Source: Clostridium sp. CAG:433
GTDB taxonomy: Bacteria; Bacillota_I; Bacilli_A; RF39; UBA660
Assembly (NCBI GenBank): GCA_000433675.1
Contig: FR893553.1
Location: 1 to 34,010, forward strand
Length of the DNA stretch: 34,010 nt
Reading direction: 5' to 3'
In this document: one piece after another, positions 22,630 through 30,967 of the stretch
Position numbering within the stretch: the first letter of the stretch is position 1
How the letters are laid out: every line of letters starts with the position of its first letter
Program-made: the position numbers and the translations under genes
The notes under the pieces: model-generated
Databases searched by the model: none
What the model saw: only the letters and a program-made list of their open reading frames with translations
Told to the model about the DNA's origin: nothing

Positions 22630-23898
22630 ATGTTTGTTGATGAGGTTATAATTGAAGTTAAAGCAGGCAATGGTGGAGATGGTTGTACTGCTTTTAGAAG
22701 AGAAAAATATATTCCAATGGGTGGACCTTTTGGCGGTAATGGAGGAAAAGGTGCTGATATTATATTCAAAGTAGATATGGGACTTAGAACATTACTTGAT
22801 TTAAGATATAATAAACATATTAAAGGTCACAAAGGATCAAATGGTCTTGGTAAAAACATGAATGGTAAAAATGCAGAAAATATTATTATTAAAGTACCAC
22901 AAGGAACAACTGTAACAGATTTAGATACAGGACTTATTTTAGCAGATTTAACTCATGAAAATGATGAAGTTGTAGTTGCTAAAGGTGGAAGAGGTGGAAG
23001 AGGTAATACTGCATTTGCAACTCCTGCAAATCCTGCACCTAACTTTTCTGAAAATGGTGAACCAGGTGAAGAAAGAAGATTAAAAGTAGAATTAAAATTA
23101 CTTGCAGATGTTGGATTTGTTGGTATGCCAAGTGTTGGTAAAAGTACACTTATAAGTAAAATATCAAAAGCAAAACCAAAAATAGCAGAATATCATTTTA
23201 CAACTTTATCACCTAATTTAGGTGTTGTTAAAACTATTGATAACAGAGTATTTGTTGCGGCAGATTTACCAGGTTTAATAAAAGGTGCTTCACTAGGTGA
23301 AGGTCTTGGAGATAAATTTTTGCGTCATGCTTCAAGAACAAAAGTAATTGCGCATATTATCGATATGAGTGCATATGAAGGTAGAGATCCATATGAAGAT
23401 TATATTACTATTAGAAAAGAACTTGGAGATTTTGATAAAAAATTATTAGATAAACCAGAAGTAATAATCGCAAATAAAATGGATATGGAAAGTGCTAAAG
23501 AAAATTTAAAAGAATTTAAGAAAAAAGTAAATAAAGAAGTATTTGAAATAAGTGCTTTAACAGGTGAAGGCATTGATAAAGTTTTAGTAAAAATAGCGGA
23601 TGAACTTGATAACATTAAAGATGAACCATTATATGAAAATGAACAATTTGAAAAATATGTTTTATATAAATTTAAAGAAGAAAAACCATATAGAATTTAT
23701 AAAGATAATGATGTTTATGTAGTTAGTGGTGATGAAATAGAAAAACTTCTTAGAATGACTAAGTTTACTGATGAAGGAGCAAGAAGATTTGCTAAAAAAC
23801 TTAGAAGAATGGGTGTTGATGAAGATTTACAAAAAATGGGTATACAAGAAGGAGATACTGTTAGAATACTTGATTTTGAGTTTGAATATAAGGAATAG
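22630..23898 (+). CDS. obgE: GTPase ObgE/CgtA (Obg)
   Basis: 422 residues. Essential GTPase for late 50S assembly and stress signalling. Order: glycine-rich Obg fold (residues 1-157, GGNGGDGCTAFRRE-like start), G domain with G1 GMPSVGKST at 165-173, switch YHFTTLSPNLG, G3 DLPGLI, G4 NKMD, G5 SAL, and a C-terminal OCT domain (DVYVVSGDEIEKLLRMTKF). AAAGGA precedes ATG. Length is normal for Firmicutes. In Bacillus subtilis obg lies near rpmA, as here. Confidence 0.98.
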   Translation: MFVDEVIIEVKAGNGGDGCTAFRREKYIPMGGPFGGNGGKGADIIFKVDMGLRTLLDLRYNKHIKGHKGSNGLGKNMNGKNAENIIIKVPQGTTVTDLDTGLILADLTHENDEVVVAKGGRGGRGNTAFATPANPAPNFSENGEPGEERRLKVELKLLADVGFVGMPSVGKSTLISKISKAKPKIAEYHFTTLSPNLGVVKTIDNRVFVAADLPGLIKGASLGEGLGDKFLRHASRTKVIAHIIDMSAYEGRDPYEDYITIRKELGDFDKKLLDKPEVIIANKMDMESAKENLKEFKKKVNKEVFEISALTGEGIDKVLVKIADELDNIKDEPLYENEQFEKYVLYKFKEEKPYRIYKDNDVYVVSGDEIEKLLRMTKFTDEGARRFAKKLRRMGVDEDLQKMGIQEGDTVRILDFEFEYKE

Positions 23899-23920
23899 TT
23901 AACTATTTCTTTTTCTTTTA
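23891..23920 (+). terminator. Weak terminator after obgE
   Basis: An 8-bp stem (23891-23898 with 23903-23910, one G-U) with a TTAA loop and a T-rich tail broken by C. It overlaps the stop codon. Confidence 0.65.
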
Positions 23921-23941
23921 ATAGAATTTTACTTAAATGTA

Positions 23942-23950
23942 TGATATAAT
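23942..23950 (+). promoter_or_regulatory. Extended -10 promoter of the ireB-trhP2 operon
   Basis: TGA followed by TATAAT (23945-23950). The -35 position is weak. It would drive the compact run ireB, ruvX, DUF1292, trmR, trhP1, trhP2. Confidence 0.7.
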
Positions 23951-23976
23951 ACATGTATATGAAAGAGGTGAATGTT

Positions 23977-24225
23977 ATGGATTCAAATACTACATTTTTA
24001 TTTGATGTATCTGAAATAGACAATGTTTTAGTAGATCAAACAATTAAAGATGTTTATGAAGCCCTAGAAGAAAAAGGATATAATCCAATAAATCAAATAG
24101 TAGGATATTTAATAAGTGGAGATCCAGGTTATATCTCATCATACAAAGAATCAAGAAAGAAAATTTGTAAGTTAGAACGTACTCAAATAATTGAGGTTTT
24201 ACTTAGAAATTATTTAAGCAAATAA
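23977..24225 (+). CDS. ireB: IreB/UPF0297 regulatory protein (YrzL)
   Basis: 82 residues. Small dimeric protein, in Enterococcus a target of the IreK Ser/Thr kinase that influences cephalosporin resistance. The hallmark EEKGYNPINQIVGYLISGDP is intact, with KLERTQIIEVLLRNYL at the end. The frame reaches 23953, but GAGGTG (23965-23970) sets ATG 23977. Thr5 and Thr6 near the N-terminus sit where family members are phosphorylated. TAATG overlap with ruvX, as in other Firmicutes where ireB, ruvX and yrzB are adjacent. Confidence 0.95.
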   Translation: MDSNTTFLFDVSEIDNVLVDQTIKDVYEALEEKGYNPINQIVGYLISGDPGYISSYKESRKKICKLERTQIIEVLLRNYLSK

Positions 24226-24647
24226 TGAGATATTTAGGACTTGATCTAGGAACAAAAACACTTGGGGTATCATTAAGTGATAGACTTGGACTTATCGCAT
24301 CAACTTATAAAACTATTAGATTTAATGAAAATGATTATGAATCAGCTTTGAATCAGTTAGAAGAAATAATAAGTGAATTTAAAGTAGAAAAAATAGTATT
24401 AGGTCTCCCAAAGAATATGAATAATTCTTTAGGCTTTGCATCAGAAAGAAGTATGAACTTTAAAAAGATGATAGAAGAAAAATATAATATTGAGGTAATA
24501 CTTCAAGATGAAAGACTATCAAGTGTTGAAGCAAATAATATTATGATTAAAAATGATACATCAAGAAAAAAAAGAAAAAAAAGTGTTGACTCACTAGCGG
24601 CTAATATAATTTTGCAGAGTTATTTAGATAAAATAAAAAAGGAGTAA
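24225..24647 (+). CDS. ruvX: Pre-16S rRNA nuclease RuvX (YqgF)
   Basis: 140 residues. RNase H-fold nuclease that matures the 16S rRNA 5' end. Motifs: LGLDLGTKTLGVSLSD (catalytic Asp7), VLGLPKNMN, QDERLSSVEAN and the C-terminal SVDSLAANIILQSYL with its catalytic Asp. Starts one base inside ireB (TAATG), implying coupled translation. Its stop is followed by the DUF1292 gene 7 nt on. Not a Holliday resolvase despite the old name. Confidence 0.95.
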   Translation: MRYLGLDLGTKTLGVSLSDRLGLIASTYKTIRFNENDYESALNQLEEIISEFKVEKIVLGLPKNMNNSLGFASERSMNFKKMIEEKYNIEVILQDERLSSVEANNIMIKNDTSRKKRKKSVDSLAANIILQSYLDKIKKE

Positions 24648-24654
24648 CAAAAGT

Positions 24655-24921
24655 ATGAATGAACTTACTAAGGGAAGCAAATTTACCTATATAGATTCTA
24701 ATAATAAAACAAAAGAGTGTGACATATTATGTGACCTTGAAACAAATGATAAAAACTATATTGTTTATACAGATAATTCAAAATGCGAAGATGGTAGCAC
24801 TAAACTTTATGCAGCATCATACATATTTAATGAAGATGATAGAGTATTAAATAATATAGAAACAGAAGAAGAATGGAAAATGATTGAGGCTATTTTGTCT
24901 TATTTAACTAGGAAAAACTAA
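24655..24921 (+). CDS. DUF1292 family protein (YrzB-like)
   Basis: 88 residues. Small acidic protein of unknown function, always near ireB-ruvX in Firmicutes. Recognisable by DLETNDKNYIVYTD, AASYIFNEDD and the terminal NNIETEEEWKMIEAIL. AAAGGAG overlaps the end of ruvX. Two extra cysteines (Cys23, Cys27 region) are not obviously a metal site. Family identity rests on sequence flavour and strict gene order. Confidence 0.88.
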   Translation: MNELTKGSKFTYIDSNNKTKECDILCDLETNDKNYIVYTDNSKCEDGSTKLYAASYIFNEDDRVLNNIETEEEWKMIEAILSYLTRKN

Positions 24922-24941
24922 AGGAGTAGTAACAGATATTT

Positions 24942-25538
24942 ATGGATGACGTTATAAAAGAAATGGAAAAATATGCAGAAGAAAAAGGAATTCCAATTAT
25001 GCAAAAAAGAGGAATGAATTTCTTGTGTAAGTTTATAGAAAAAAATAATATAAAAAGTATATTAGAAATAGGAACAGCAATAGGATATTCTGCTATTAAT
25101 ATGGCACTTGTGAATGACGATATAACTGTTGTTTCAATAGAAAGAGATCAAGATAGATATATTGAAGCTATTAAAAATATTAAAAAGTGTAAACTTGAAA
25201 AAAGAATTACACTTGTTTTAGGTGATGCATTAAATATTGATTTAACAGGTAAATATGATATGTTATTTATAGATGCTGCTAAAGCGCAATATATTAAATT
25301 TTTTGAAAAATATAAGGAAAATCTTGTTGATGATGGATTTATTGTAAGTGATAATATAGATTTTCATGGTTTTGTTGAAAATAAAGAAGAAATTAAAAGT
25401 AGAAACTTAAGACAACTTGTAACAAAAATACAAAGATATATAGATTTTTTAACAAATAATGAAGAATTTGATACTAAATTTTATAAAGTAGGTGACGGAA
25501 TCGCTATCACATATAGAAAAGAGGTAAAGAGTGAATAA
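24942..25538 (+). CDS. trmR: tRNA 5-hydroxyuridine methyltransferase TrmR (YrrM)
   Basis: 198 residues. Class I SAM methyltransferase; methylates 5-hydroxyuridine at tRNA position 34 to mo5U. SAM motif ILEIGTAIGYSAI (Glu42, Gly44, Gly48), then VVSIERD, GDALNID, DMLFIDAAKAQY with metal-binding Asp residues, and SDNIDFHG, as in COMT-like enzymes. GGAG upstream. trhP1 starts 8 nt before its stop. The two next genes make its substrate, so this is a whole pathway in one transcript. Confidence 0.93.
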   Translation: MDDVIKEMEKYAEEKGIPIMQKRGMNFLCKFIEKNNIKSILEIGTAIGYSAINMALVNDDITVVSIERDQDRYIEAIKNIKKCKLEKRITLVLGDALNIDLTGKYDMLFIDAAKAQYIKFFEKYKENLVDDGFIVSDNIDFHGFVENKEEIKSRNLRQLVTKIQRYIDFLTNNEEFDTKFYKVGDGIAITYRKEVKSE

Positions 25539-26433
25539 TATTTTAATACCTTTTCCAGATAAAAATAATTTTAAATTTTTTATGGAAAATAATATTGATG
25601 GTTTTATTATTGGAATAGAAGGATATAGTGAAACATTTAATCATTTGGTAAAAATGTCTGAATTAAATGATATTTGTAAAATGTTAAAAGAAAAAGATAA
25701 AAAAATATATATAATGTTAAATAAAGTATATTTTAATGAACAAATGGAAGAATTAAAAAAAGTTGTTAGAAGTATTGAAAAACTAGATATAAATGCTCTT
25801 ATATTTTCGGATATGGCTATATTAAATATTGTTAGAGAAGAAAATTTAAATATCAGACTTGTTTGGTATTCTAAGTTAACTACAAATTCTAGTACAATTA
25901 AATTTTTGGAAAAAAGAGGTGTATCAGGTTTTATAATAAGTCCTGAAATAACTCTTGATGAACAAATTGAAATATCAAAAAAAGTAAATTCTCCATGTTC
26001 AATTAAACTATTTGGTTATAATATTATGGCAACTTCTTCTAGAAAACTTATTACAAATTATTTTAAATATTGTAATATGGGTAAACCCAAAGATAAAAGG
26101 TATTATTTTAAAGAAAAAAACTCTGATGATTTTTATCAAATTATTGAAAAAGAAAATACGACATTCTTATCAGGTAAAATATTAAATGGACTTTTAGAAT
26201 ATAAAAGATTAATTAATGAAAATATTAATGCTTTTGTTATTTTAGATGATTACTTGATTCCAGAATCTTCATTTTATAATGTAATTGAGGCATTTATTGC
26301 GCTAAAAAATGCACCTAATGATGATGAATTTGCAGAGAAATTAAAAGAAGTTGTAGATGCGAATAATTATAACAATACATATAATGGATTTTTAAATAAA
26401 AAAACAATTTTTAAGGTGAAAAATAATGAATAA
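25531..26433 (+). CDS. trhP1: U32 peptidase-like tRNA hydroxylation protein TrhP1 (YrrN)
   Basis: 300 residues. Partner of TrhP2 in prephenate-dependent hydroxylation of U34 of tRNA. Starts with GTG 25531 inside trmR, guided by GAGGTAA; the protein begins MNNILIPF and has a U32-like TIM-barrel (MLKEKDKKIYIMLNK, DINALIFSDMAI, GVSGFIISPEI). It lacks the cysteine cluster seen in TrhP2, which is usual for the YrrN member. Shorter and less conserved than its partner. Overlaps trhP2 by 8 nt. Confidence 0.88.
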   Translation: MNNILIPFPDKNNFKFFMENNIDGFIIGIEGYSETFNHLVKMSELNDICKMLKEKDKKIYIMLNKVYFNEQMEELKKVVRSIEKLDINALIFSDMAILNIVREENLNIRLVWYSKLTTNSSTIKFLEKRGVSGFIISPEITLDEQIEISKKVNSPCSIKLFGYNIMATSSRKLITNYFKYCNMGKPKDKRYYFKEKNSDDFYQIIEKENTTFLSGKILNGLLEYKRLINENINAFVILDDYLIPESSFYNVIEAFIALKNAPNDDEFAEKLKEVVDANNYNNTYNGFLNKKTIFKVKNNE

Positions 26434-27631
26434 GATTGAATTACTTGCTCCTGCTGGAGATTTAGAAAAATTAAAATGGGCTATTATGTATGGCGCAGAT
26501 GCAGTATATTTAGGTGGAAAAAAGTTTAGTTTAAGAGCAAATGCAACAAATTTTACAATTGATGAAATAAAGGAAGGCGTTAAGTTTGCACATGAACATA
26601 ATGCAAAAGTTTATGTTACGGTAAATATTCTTTTTCATGAAGAAGATATGACTGGACTTTTAGAATACTTAAAAGAGTTAGAAGAAGCAAAAGTAGATGC
26701 AATAATAGTTTCTGATTTATTTATAATAGACTTAGTAAAAGAAAATAATATTAATTTAGAAATCCATATAAGTACACAAGAATGTACATTAAATAGTGAA
26801 GCAGTAAAATTTTATAAAGAAGAAGGCGTAAAAAGGGTTGTTCTTGCTAGAGAATCATCAAAAGAAGATATTAAAAATATAATTGCTGAAACAAATATGG
26901 ATATAGAAGTATTTGTTCATGGCGCTATGTGTACATGCTATAGTGGTAGATGTATGCTTTCTAATTATATGACTAATAGAGACTCAAATAGAGGTGGATG
27001 TGCGCAAGTTTGTAGATGGGTATTTGACCTTTATGATGAATATAAAACAAAAATATCTGGTGATACAGAGTTTGCAATATCTCCAAAAGATTTATCTCTT
27101 TTAAAATATATTCCGGATTTAATTGATATTGGTGTAACATCTCTAAAAATAGAAGGAAGAATGAAATCTATTTATTATATCGCAACTTTAGTAAGTGTTT
27201 ATAGAAGAGTAATAGATAAATATTTAGAAGATAAAGAAAATTATAAATATAATAAAAAAGATGAAATAGAATTATATAGATGCGCAAATAGAGAAACTCT
27301 TCCTCAATATTTTGATAAATTTCCTGGAGTAAATGAACAATATTATATAGGAAGAGAAGAAAACACAAATCAAGACTTTTTAGGTGTTGTACTTGATTAT
27401 GATGAAGAAAATAAAGAAATAATTATAGAACAAAGAAATTATTTTAGTAAAGGCGATGTTATTAATATATTTGGACCTAAAAAGGAACCTTTTAATATAG
27501 TAGTATCATATATTAAAAATAGTGATAATGAATTAGTAGATGCTGCAAGACATCCAAAAGAAATTCTTAGAATTCCATGCGATAAAAAGGTTTCTAAAAA
27601 TGATTTGTTACGTGTTAATTTTTTAGGTTGA
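26426..27631 (+). CDS. trhP2: U32 peptidase-like tRNA hydroxylation protein TrhP2 (YrrO)
   Basis: 401 residues. Hydroxylates U34 of tRNA, with TrhP1; TrmR then methylates. Begins IELLAPAGDLEKLKWAIMYG, then ADAVYLGGKKFSLRA; the U32 signature EVFVHGAMCTCYSGRC carries Cys169, Cys171 and Cys176, and GGCAQVCRW adds Cys192 and Cys196, probably iron-sulphur ligands. LKIEGRMKSIYYIA is also typical. The C-terminal beta domain is present. The TGA stop is within the -35 box of the greA promoter. An Udk gene, found next in Bacillus subtilis, is absent. Confidence 0.94.
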   Translation: MNKIELLAPAGDLEKLKWAIMYGADAVYLGGKKFSLRANATNFTIDEIKEGVKFAHEHNAKVYVTVNILFHEEDMTGLLEYLKELEEAKVDAIIVSDLFIIDLVKENNINLEIHISTQECTLNSEAVKFYKEEGVKRVVLARESSKEDIKNIIAETNMDIEVFVHGAMCTCYSGRCMLSNYMTNRDSNRGGCAQVCRWVFDLYDEYKTKISGDTEFAISPKDLSLLKYIPDLIDIGVTSLKIEGRMKSIYYIATLVSVYRRVIDKYLEDKENYKYNKKDEIELYRCANRETLPQYFDKFPGVNEQYYIGREENTNQDFLGVVLDYDEENKEIIIEQRNYFSKGDVINIFGPKKEPFNIVVSYIKNSDNELVDAARHPKEILRIPCDKKVSKNDLLRVNFLG

Positions 27632-27656
27632 CAAAACACTTAAATTGTAGTATCAT
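27628..27656 (+). promoter_or_regulatory. Promoter of greA
   Basis: TTGACA (27628-27633), 17 nt, TATCAT (27651-27656). The consensus -35 overlaps the trhP2 stop codon. Confidence 0.85.
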
Positions 27657-27689
27657 TTGTTCATGTAAAAATTTATAGAGGTGATAAAA

Positions 27690-28160
27690 ATGAAAGCAAC
27701 TCAAGAACATTTCATAACTAAAGAAGGACTTAATGATTTAAAAAAAGAATTAGAAAATTTAACTACTGTCGTAAGACCAGAAGTAGTTGCTGATATAAAA
27801 GAAGCAAGAGCACAAGGAGATTTATCAGAAAATGCTGAATACCATGCTGCTAGAGAAAAACAAAGTATAGTAGAAGCAAGAATTAAAGAACTTGAATATT
27901 TAATAGAACATGTAACAGTAATAGAAGCAGGAGATACATCTGAAGTTAGAGTTGGATCAACTGTTGAAATAGAATATATTGATGATAATGAAACAGAAGA
28001 ATATTCTATAGTAGGTAGTACTGAAGCAGATCCTTTTGAAAATAAAATATCAAATGAATCTCCAATAGCAAAAGCTATACTAGGTAAAAAAGCTGGAGAA
28101 ACAGTTTCAGTTGAAAGTCCTAATGGTAGTTATGATGTAAAAATAATTTCAATTAAATAA
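27690..28160 (+). CDS. greA: Transcription elongation factor GreA
   Basis: 156 residues, normal. Stimulates transcript cleavage in backtracked RNA polymerase. N-terminal coiled coil (GLNDLKKELENL, the DIKEARAQGDLSENAEYHAA loop with acidic tip) and a C-terminal FKBP-like domain (YSIVGSTEADP, SNESPIAKAILGKKAGETV). The in-frame GTG 27681 lies within the GAGGTG ribosome-binding site, so ATG 27690 is chosen. Followed by a terminator. Confidence 0.97.
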   Translation: MKATQEHFITKEGLNDLKKELENLTTVVRPEVVADIKEARAQGDLSENAEYHAAREKQSIVEARIKELEYLIEHVTVIEAGDTSEVRVGSTVEIEYIDDNETEEYSIVGSTEADPFENKISNESPIAKAILGKKAGETVSVESPNGSYDVKIISIK

Positions 28161-28182
28161 TCCATTTTGGATTATTTTTTTG
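28156..28182 (+). terminator. Terminator after greA
   Basis: A 9-bp stem (28156-28164 with 28170-28178), 5-nt loop and T run; overlaps the stop. Confidence 0.9.
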
Positions 28183-28208
28183 TATATAAAAGGTAAATCA
28201 TAAAAATA

Positions 28209-28237
28209 TTGATACAAAAAAACTTGATAATTAATAT
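28209..28237 (+). promoter_or_regulatory. Possible promoter of the pilin-like gene
   Basis: TTGATA (28209-28214), 17 nt, TAATAT (28232-28237). Other AT-rich -10-like strings lie nearby, so the assignment is weak. Confidence 0.45.
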
Positions 28238-28277
28238 TTATAATTGTAAAATTATTATAGTAAAAGGTGATAGTAAT

Positions 28278-29471
28278 ATGAAGAAAAAAGGTTTTACATT
28301 AATAGAGTTACTAGCAGTAATAGTAATATTAGGAATAATAACGGTAATAGCAGTACCAAAAATATTAGATATTATAAATAAATCAAGAGAAAGTGCTTCA
28401 AATAGTAGCATTAAACTTATAAAAGATGCGATTAAAACACAAGTAGCATCAAGTGATTTAACAGGGCCAGTATTTACAAAAGAAACAGATGGCTGTTACA
28501 TATTCAATTTTGATGATCAAACAAGTGGTAATACAAAATCACTTGAAATAAAAAATAAAGATAAAGTATCAGGAAGTATTAAATATTGTAACAATACATT
28601 TAGTGATGATACATTAAAATTTGATGGTAAAAGCATAAATAAAGATGAAGAAAAAGGTAAAATAATATGTAAAAGAGCTAGTATTCTTCATACAGAAGAA
28701 TGTACACAAACAGATTCACAATATTATTGTTCAGGAGTAGGATATACAACTAGTGGTACAAAAGGAACAAGTACAATAACATATGGTAACCTAGGAACAA
28801 ATGGAATGTTAACTTCGGGAGACGCTTTTGACTGTGATGTAAATGGAGATGGAGTATATGATTCAGAAACGGAAAGATTTTATTATGTAAGTGATTACTA
28901 TAATACAAGTACAAAATCATTTGAAAATGATACAGCAGTATTAATATATTATAATAACGTTAGCACAGGTAGTCCAAGTAATAATACTACATATGCATAT
29001 GATAGTTCGGGGGAAAACTTTCATGGACCAAGAACAGCATTTGCTCAGCTTCCAACAACAAGTCAATGGAGTAATATGAGTTTAAAAAATACGACTCGAG
29101 CAATTTTAAATGAAAATGAAAGTAATACGACAAAAGGCGGTGTATTACCAAGTAACTATAGTTATGAAGGCTATGCGGCAAGATTGCTCACATTACAAGA
29201 AATAAGACAAGCAACAGAAATAAATAATATGCCAACATTTAAGGTAGGAGAATTAGATAACTTCACTTATTTAATGGAAAATACAAAATTTTCAAGTGAT
29301 AGTAATTCTGCATGGACATGGTGGCTTGAGAACGCTCGTTCTGATAATTCTATATGTGCTTGGTATGTGAATGGGTACCATCGTCTTGTTACTAACGATA
29401 TTGTTTCTTATGCTGGTCTCGTTGGTGTTCGTCCAGTAATAGAAGTATCAAAGAAAAATATAGATTATTAA
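28278..29471 (+). CDS. Type IV pilin-like protein with a DUF6273-like C-terminal region
   Basis: 397 residues. The prepilin signal is textbook: MKKKG, cleavage before Phe6, then FTLIELLAVIVILGIITVIA with Glu at mature position 5. A prepilin peptidase elsewhere would process it; the product is surface-exposed. AAAGGTGA before ATG 28278 is used instead of the upstream TTG at 28209. The outer part has several cysteines, a calcium-loop-like DVNGDGVYDSET, and a C-terminal WTWWLENAR...GVRPVIEV segment like DUF6273 proteins. From 29325 to 29435 codon use changes sharply (CGT, CTC, GGG, GTG, TAC). No other pilus gene is near. Role (adhesion, uptake or secretion) unknown. Confidence 0.88.
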   Translation: MKKKGFTLIELLAVIVILGIITVIAVPKILDIINKSRESASNSSIKLIKDAIKTQVASSDLTGPVFTKETDGCYIFNFDDQTSGNTKSLEIKNKDKVSGSIKYCNNTFSDDTLKFDGKSINKDEEKGKIICKRASILHTEECTQTDSQYYCSGVGYTTSGTKGTSTITYGNLGTNGMLTSGDAFDCDVNGDGVYDSETERFYYVSDYYNTSTKSFENDTAVLIYYNNVSTGSPSNNTTYAYDSSGENFHGPRTAFAQLPTTSQWSNMSLKNTTRAILNENESNTTKGGVLPSNYSYEGYAARLLTLQEIRQATEINNMPTFKVGELDNFTYLMENTKFSSDSNSAWTWWLENARSDNSICAWYVNGYHRLVTNDIVSYAGLVGVRPVIEVSKKNIDY

Positions 29472-29498
29472 AAAGTATGATGAAAATCATATTTTTTT
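29471..29498 (+). terminator. Terminator after the pilin-like gene
   Basis: Stem TATGAT (29476-29481), GAAA loop, ATCATA (29486-29491), extended by A-U pairs, then seven T. Confidence 0.82.
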
Positions 29499-29500
29499 AT

Positions 29501-29571
29501 ATTTGCAATTTCATAAATATTGTATATAAAAAGTAAATAAAACGATTTATCTATTGATAAAGATTGCAAAT
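29501..29571. repeat. Spaced inverted repeat around the tig promoter region
   Basis: ATTTGCAAT (29501-29509) and ATTGCAAAT (29563-29571) are exact reverse complements; the second arm lies in the spacer of the tig promoter. It may be an operator or chance in AT-rich DNA. Confidence 0.4.
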
Positions 29572-29582
29572 TATTATATAAT
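29554..29582 (+). promoter_or_regulatory. Promoter of tig
   Basis: TTGATA (29554-29559), 17 nt, TATAAT (29577-29582). AAGGAGG is 20 nt further on. Confidence 0.85.
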
Positions 29583-29611
29583 AATATAGATTTTTTGTAA
29601 GGAGGAAGTTT

Positions 29612-30853
29612 ATGAAAAACGTACATGAAATAGAAATAAAAGTAGAAGGAAAAGAATGGGAAGATGCAATTACTAAATCATTTAATAAAAATGTTCAAAA
29701 TGTAAAAGTAGATGGATTTAGAAAAGGTAAAGTTCCAAGAAATATTTTTGAAAAGAAATTTGGTAAAGAAAGTTTATATAATGATGCAATTGATTTTGTA
29801 TTACAAGAAAAATATGCAACAGTTATTAAAGATAGTAAGTTAATACCTATAATTCAACCTACAATTGATATAAAAGAAATTGATGATGAAAAATTAGTAT
29901 TAACATTTAGAATTACAACTAAACCAGAAGTTAAGGTTGAAAAATACACTAAATTAGGTGTTAAAAAAGGTGAAGTAAAAGTAACTGATGAAGAAGTTAA
30001 ATCAAGAATTAACAGTTTACTTGAACAATATGCAGATATCGTTATTAAAGATGGTAAAATTGAAAATGGTGATACAGCTGTTATAGATTTTGAAGGATTT
30101 AAAGATGGTGTAGCATTTGATGGTGGTAAAGGTGAAAACTATCCATTAGAAATTGGAAGTAATACGTTTATACCAGGCTTTGAAGAACAATTAATTGGTC
30201 TTAAAGCTGGAGATGAAAAAGATATAAAAGTAACATTCCCAGAAGATTATGCTTCAGAAGAATTAAAAGGGCAAGAAGCAGTATTTAAAATAAAAGTTCA
30301 TGAAGTAAAAACTAAAGAATTACCAGAAATGGATGAAGAATTCTTTAAAGATTTAGGTTATGAAGGTGTTGAAACTGAAGAACAATTAAAAGATTTAGTA
30401 AAAGCTGATCTTGAAGCTAAACAAGAATATGAACTTGAAAATAAATATGTTGATGATTTACTAGAAGAAGCTGCTAAACATACAGTTGTAGATCTTCCAG
30501 AAGAATTAGTTCATGAAGAAATTCATAGAATGATGCATCAATATGAAGAAAATTTAAAAATGCAAGGAATAACACTTGATATGTTCTATCAATTTACAAA
30601 TTCTTCAGAAGAGGATTTAGAAAAACAAATGCATCCAGAAGCAGAAAAAAGAGTTAAATATAGATTTATGCTTGAAGAAATAGCTACTTTAGAAAAAGTT
30701 GAAGTAACTGATGAAGAAGCAAATAAAGAAGCAGAAGATTTAGCTAAAAAATATAATACAACTAAAGAAGAATTACTAAATCAAATTGGTGGTCTTGATG
30801 CATTAAAATATGAAGTTGAAATGCAAAAAGTAATAGAAATATTGAAAAAATAA
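29612..30853 (+). CDS. tig: Trigger factor chaperone
   Basis: 413 residues. Ribosome-bound folding factor and prolyl isomerase. The ribosome-docking GFRKGK lies at residues 35-40, followed by RNIFEKKFG; the PPIase domain (about 150-240) has DTAVIDFEGFKDGVAFDGGK and PGFEEQLIGLKAGDEKDI; the C-terminal SurA-like part is helical and acidic (LPEELVHEEIHRMMHQYEE). Strong ribosome-binding site. Slightly shorter than the Bacillus protein but complete. Single-gene transcript with its own promoter and terminator. Confidence 0.97.
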   Translation: MKNVHEIEIKVEGKEWEDAITKSFNKNVQNVKVDGFRKGKVPRNIFEKKFGKESLYNDAIDFVLQEKYATVIKDSKLIPIIQPTIDIKEIDDEKLVLTFRITTKPEVKVEKYTKLGVKKGEVKVTDEEVKSRINSLLEQYADIVIKDGKIENGDTAVIDFEGFKDGVAFDGGKGENYPLEIGSNTFIPGFEEQLIGLKAGDEKDIKVTFPEDYASEELKGQEAVFKIKVHEVKTKELPEMDEEFFKDLGYEGVETEEQLKDLVKADLEAKQEYELENKYVDDLLEEAAKHTVVDLPEELVHEEIHRMMHQYEENLKMQGITLDMFYQFTNSSEEDLEKQMHPEAEKRVKYRFMLEEIATLEKVEVTDEEANKEAEDLAKKYNTTKEELLNQIGGLDALKYEVEMQKVIEILKK

Positions 30854-30855
30854 TT

Positions 30856-30880
30856 AAAGTAGTTTAAATACTACTTTTTT
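30856..30880 (+). terminator. Terminator after tig
   Basis: An 8-bp stem (30856-30863 with 30870-30877), 6-nt loop and T run. Confidence 0.9.
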
Positions 30881-30938
30881 CTTTACACTTATTTGTCCTT
30901 AATTTATTATTTTGATTTTATTTAAGTTATAAATATTG

Positions 30939-30944
30939 TATAAT
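30939..30944 (+). promoter_or_regulatory. -10 element of the pyk promoter
   Basis: TATAAT at 30939-30944. The best -35 candidate, TTGATT at about 30912, is four nucleotides too far, so only the -10 is claimed. Confidence 0.55.
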
Positions 30945-30967
30945 ATTATTTAGGATAGGTGATATAT

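Noticed and set aside
28209..28277. Longer pilin N-terminus starting at TTG
   Set aside because: It would put 23 residues before the prepilin signal, and the TTG is a possible -35 element; ATG 28278 has a ribosome-binding site and the classic KKKG-F start.
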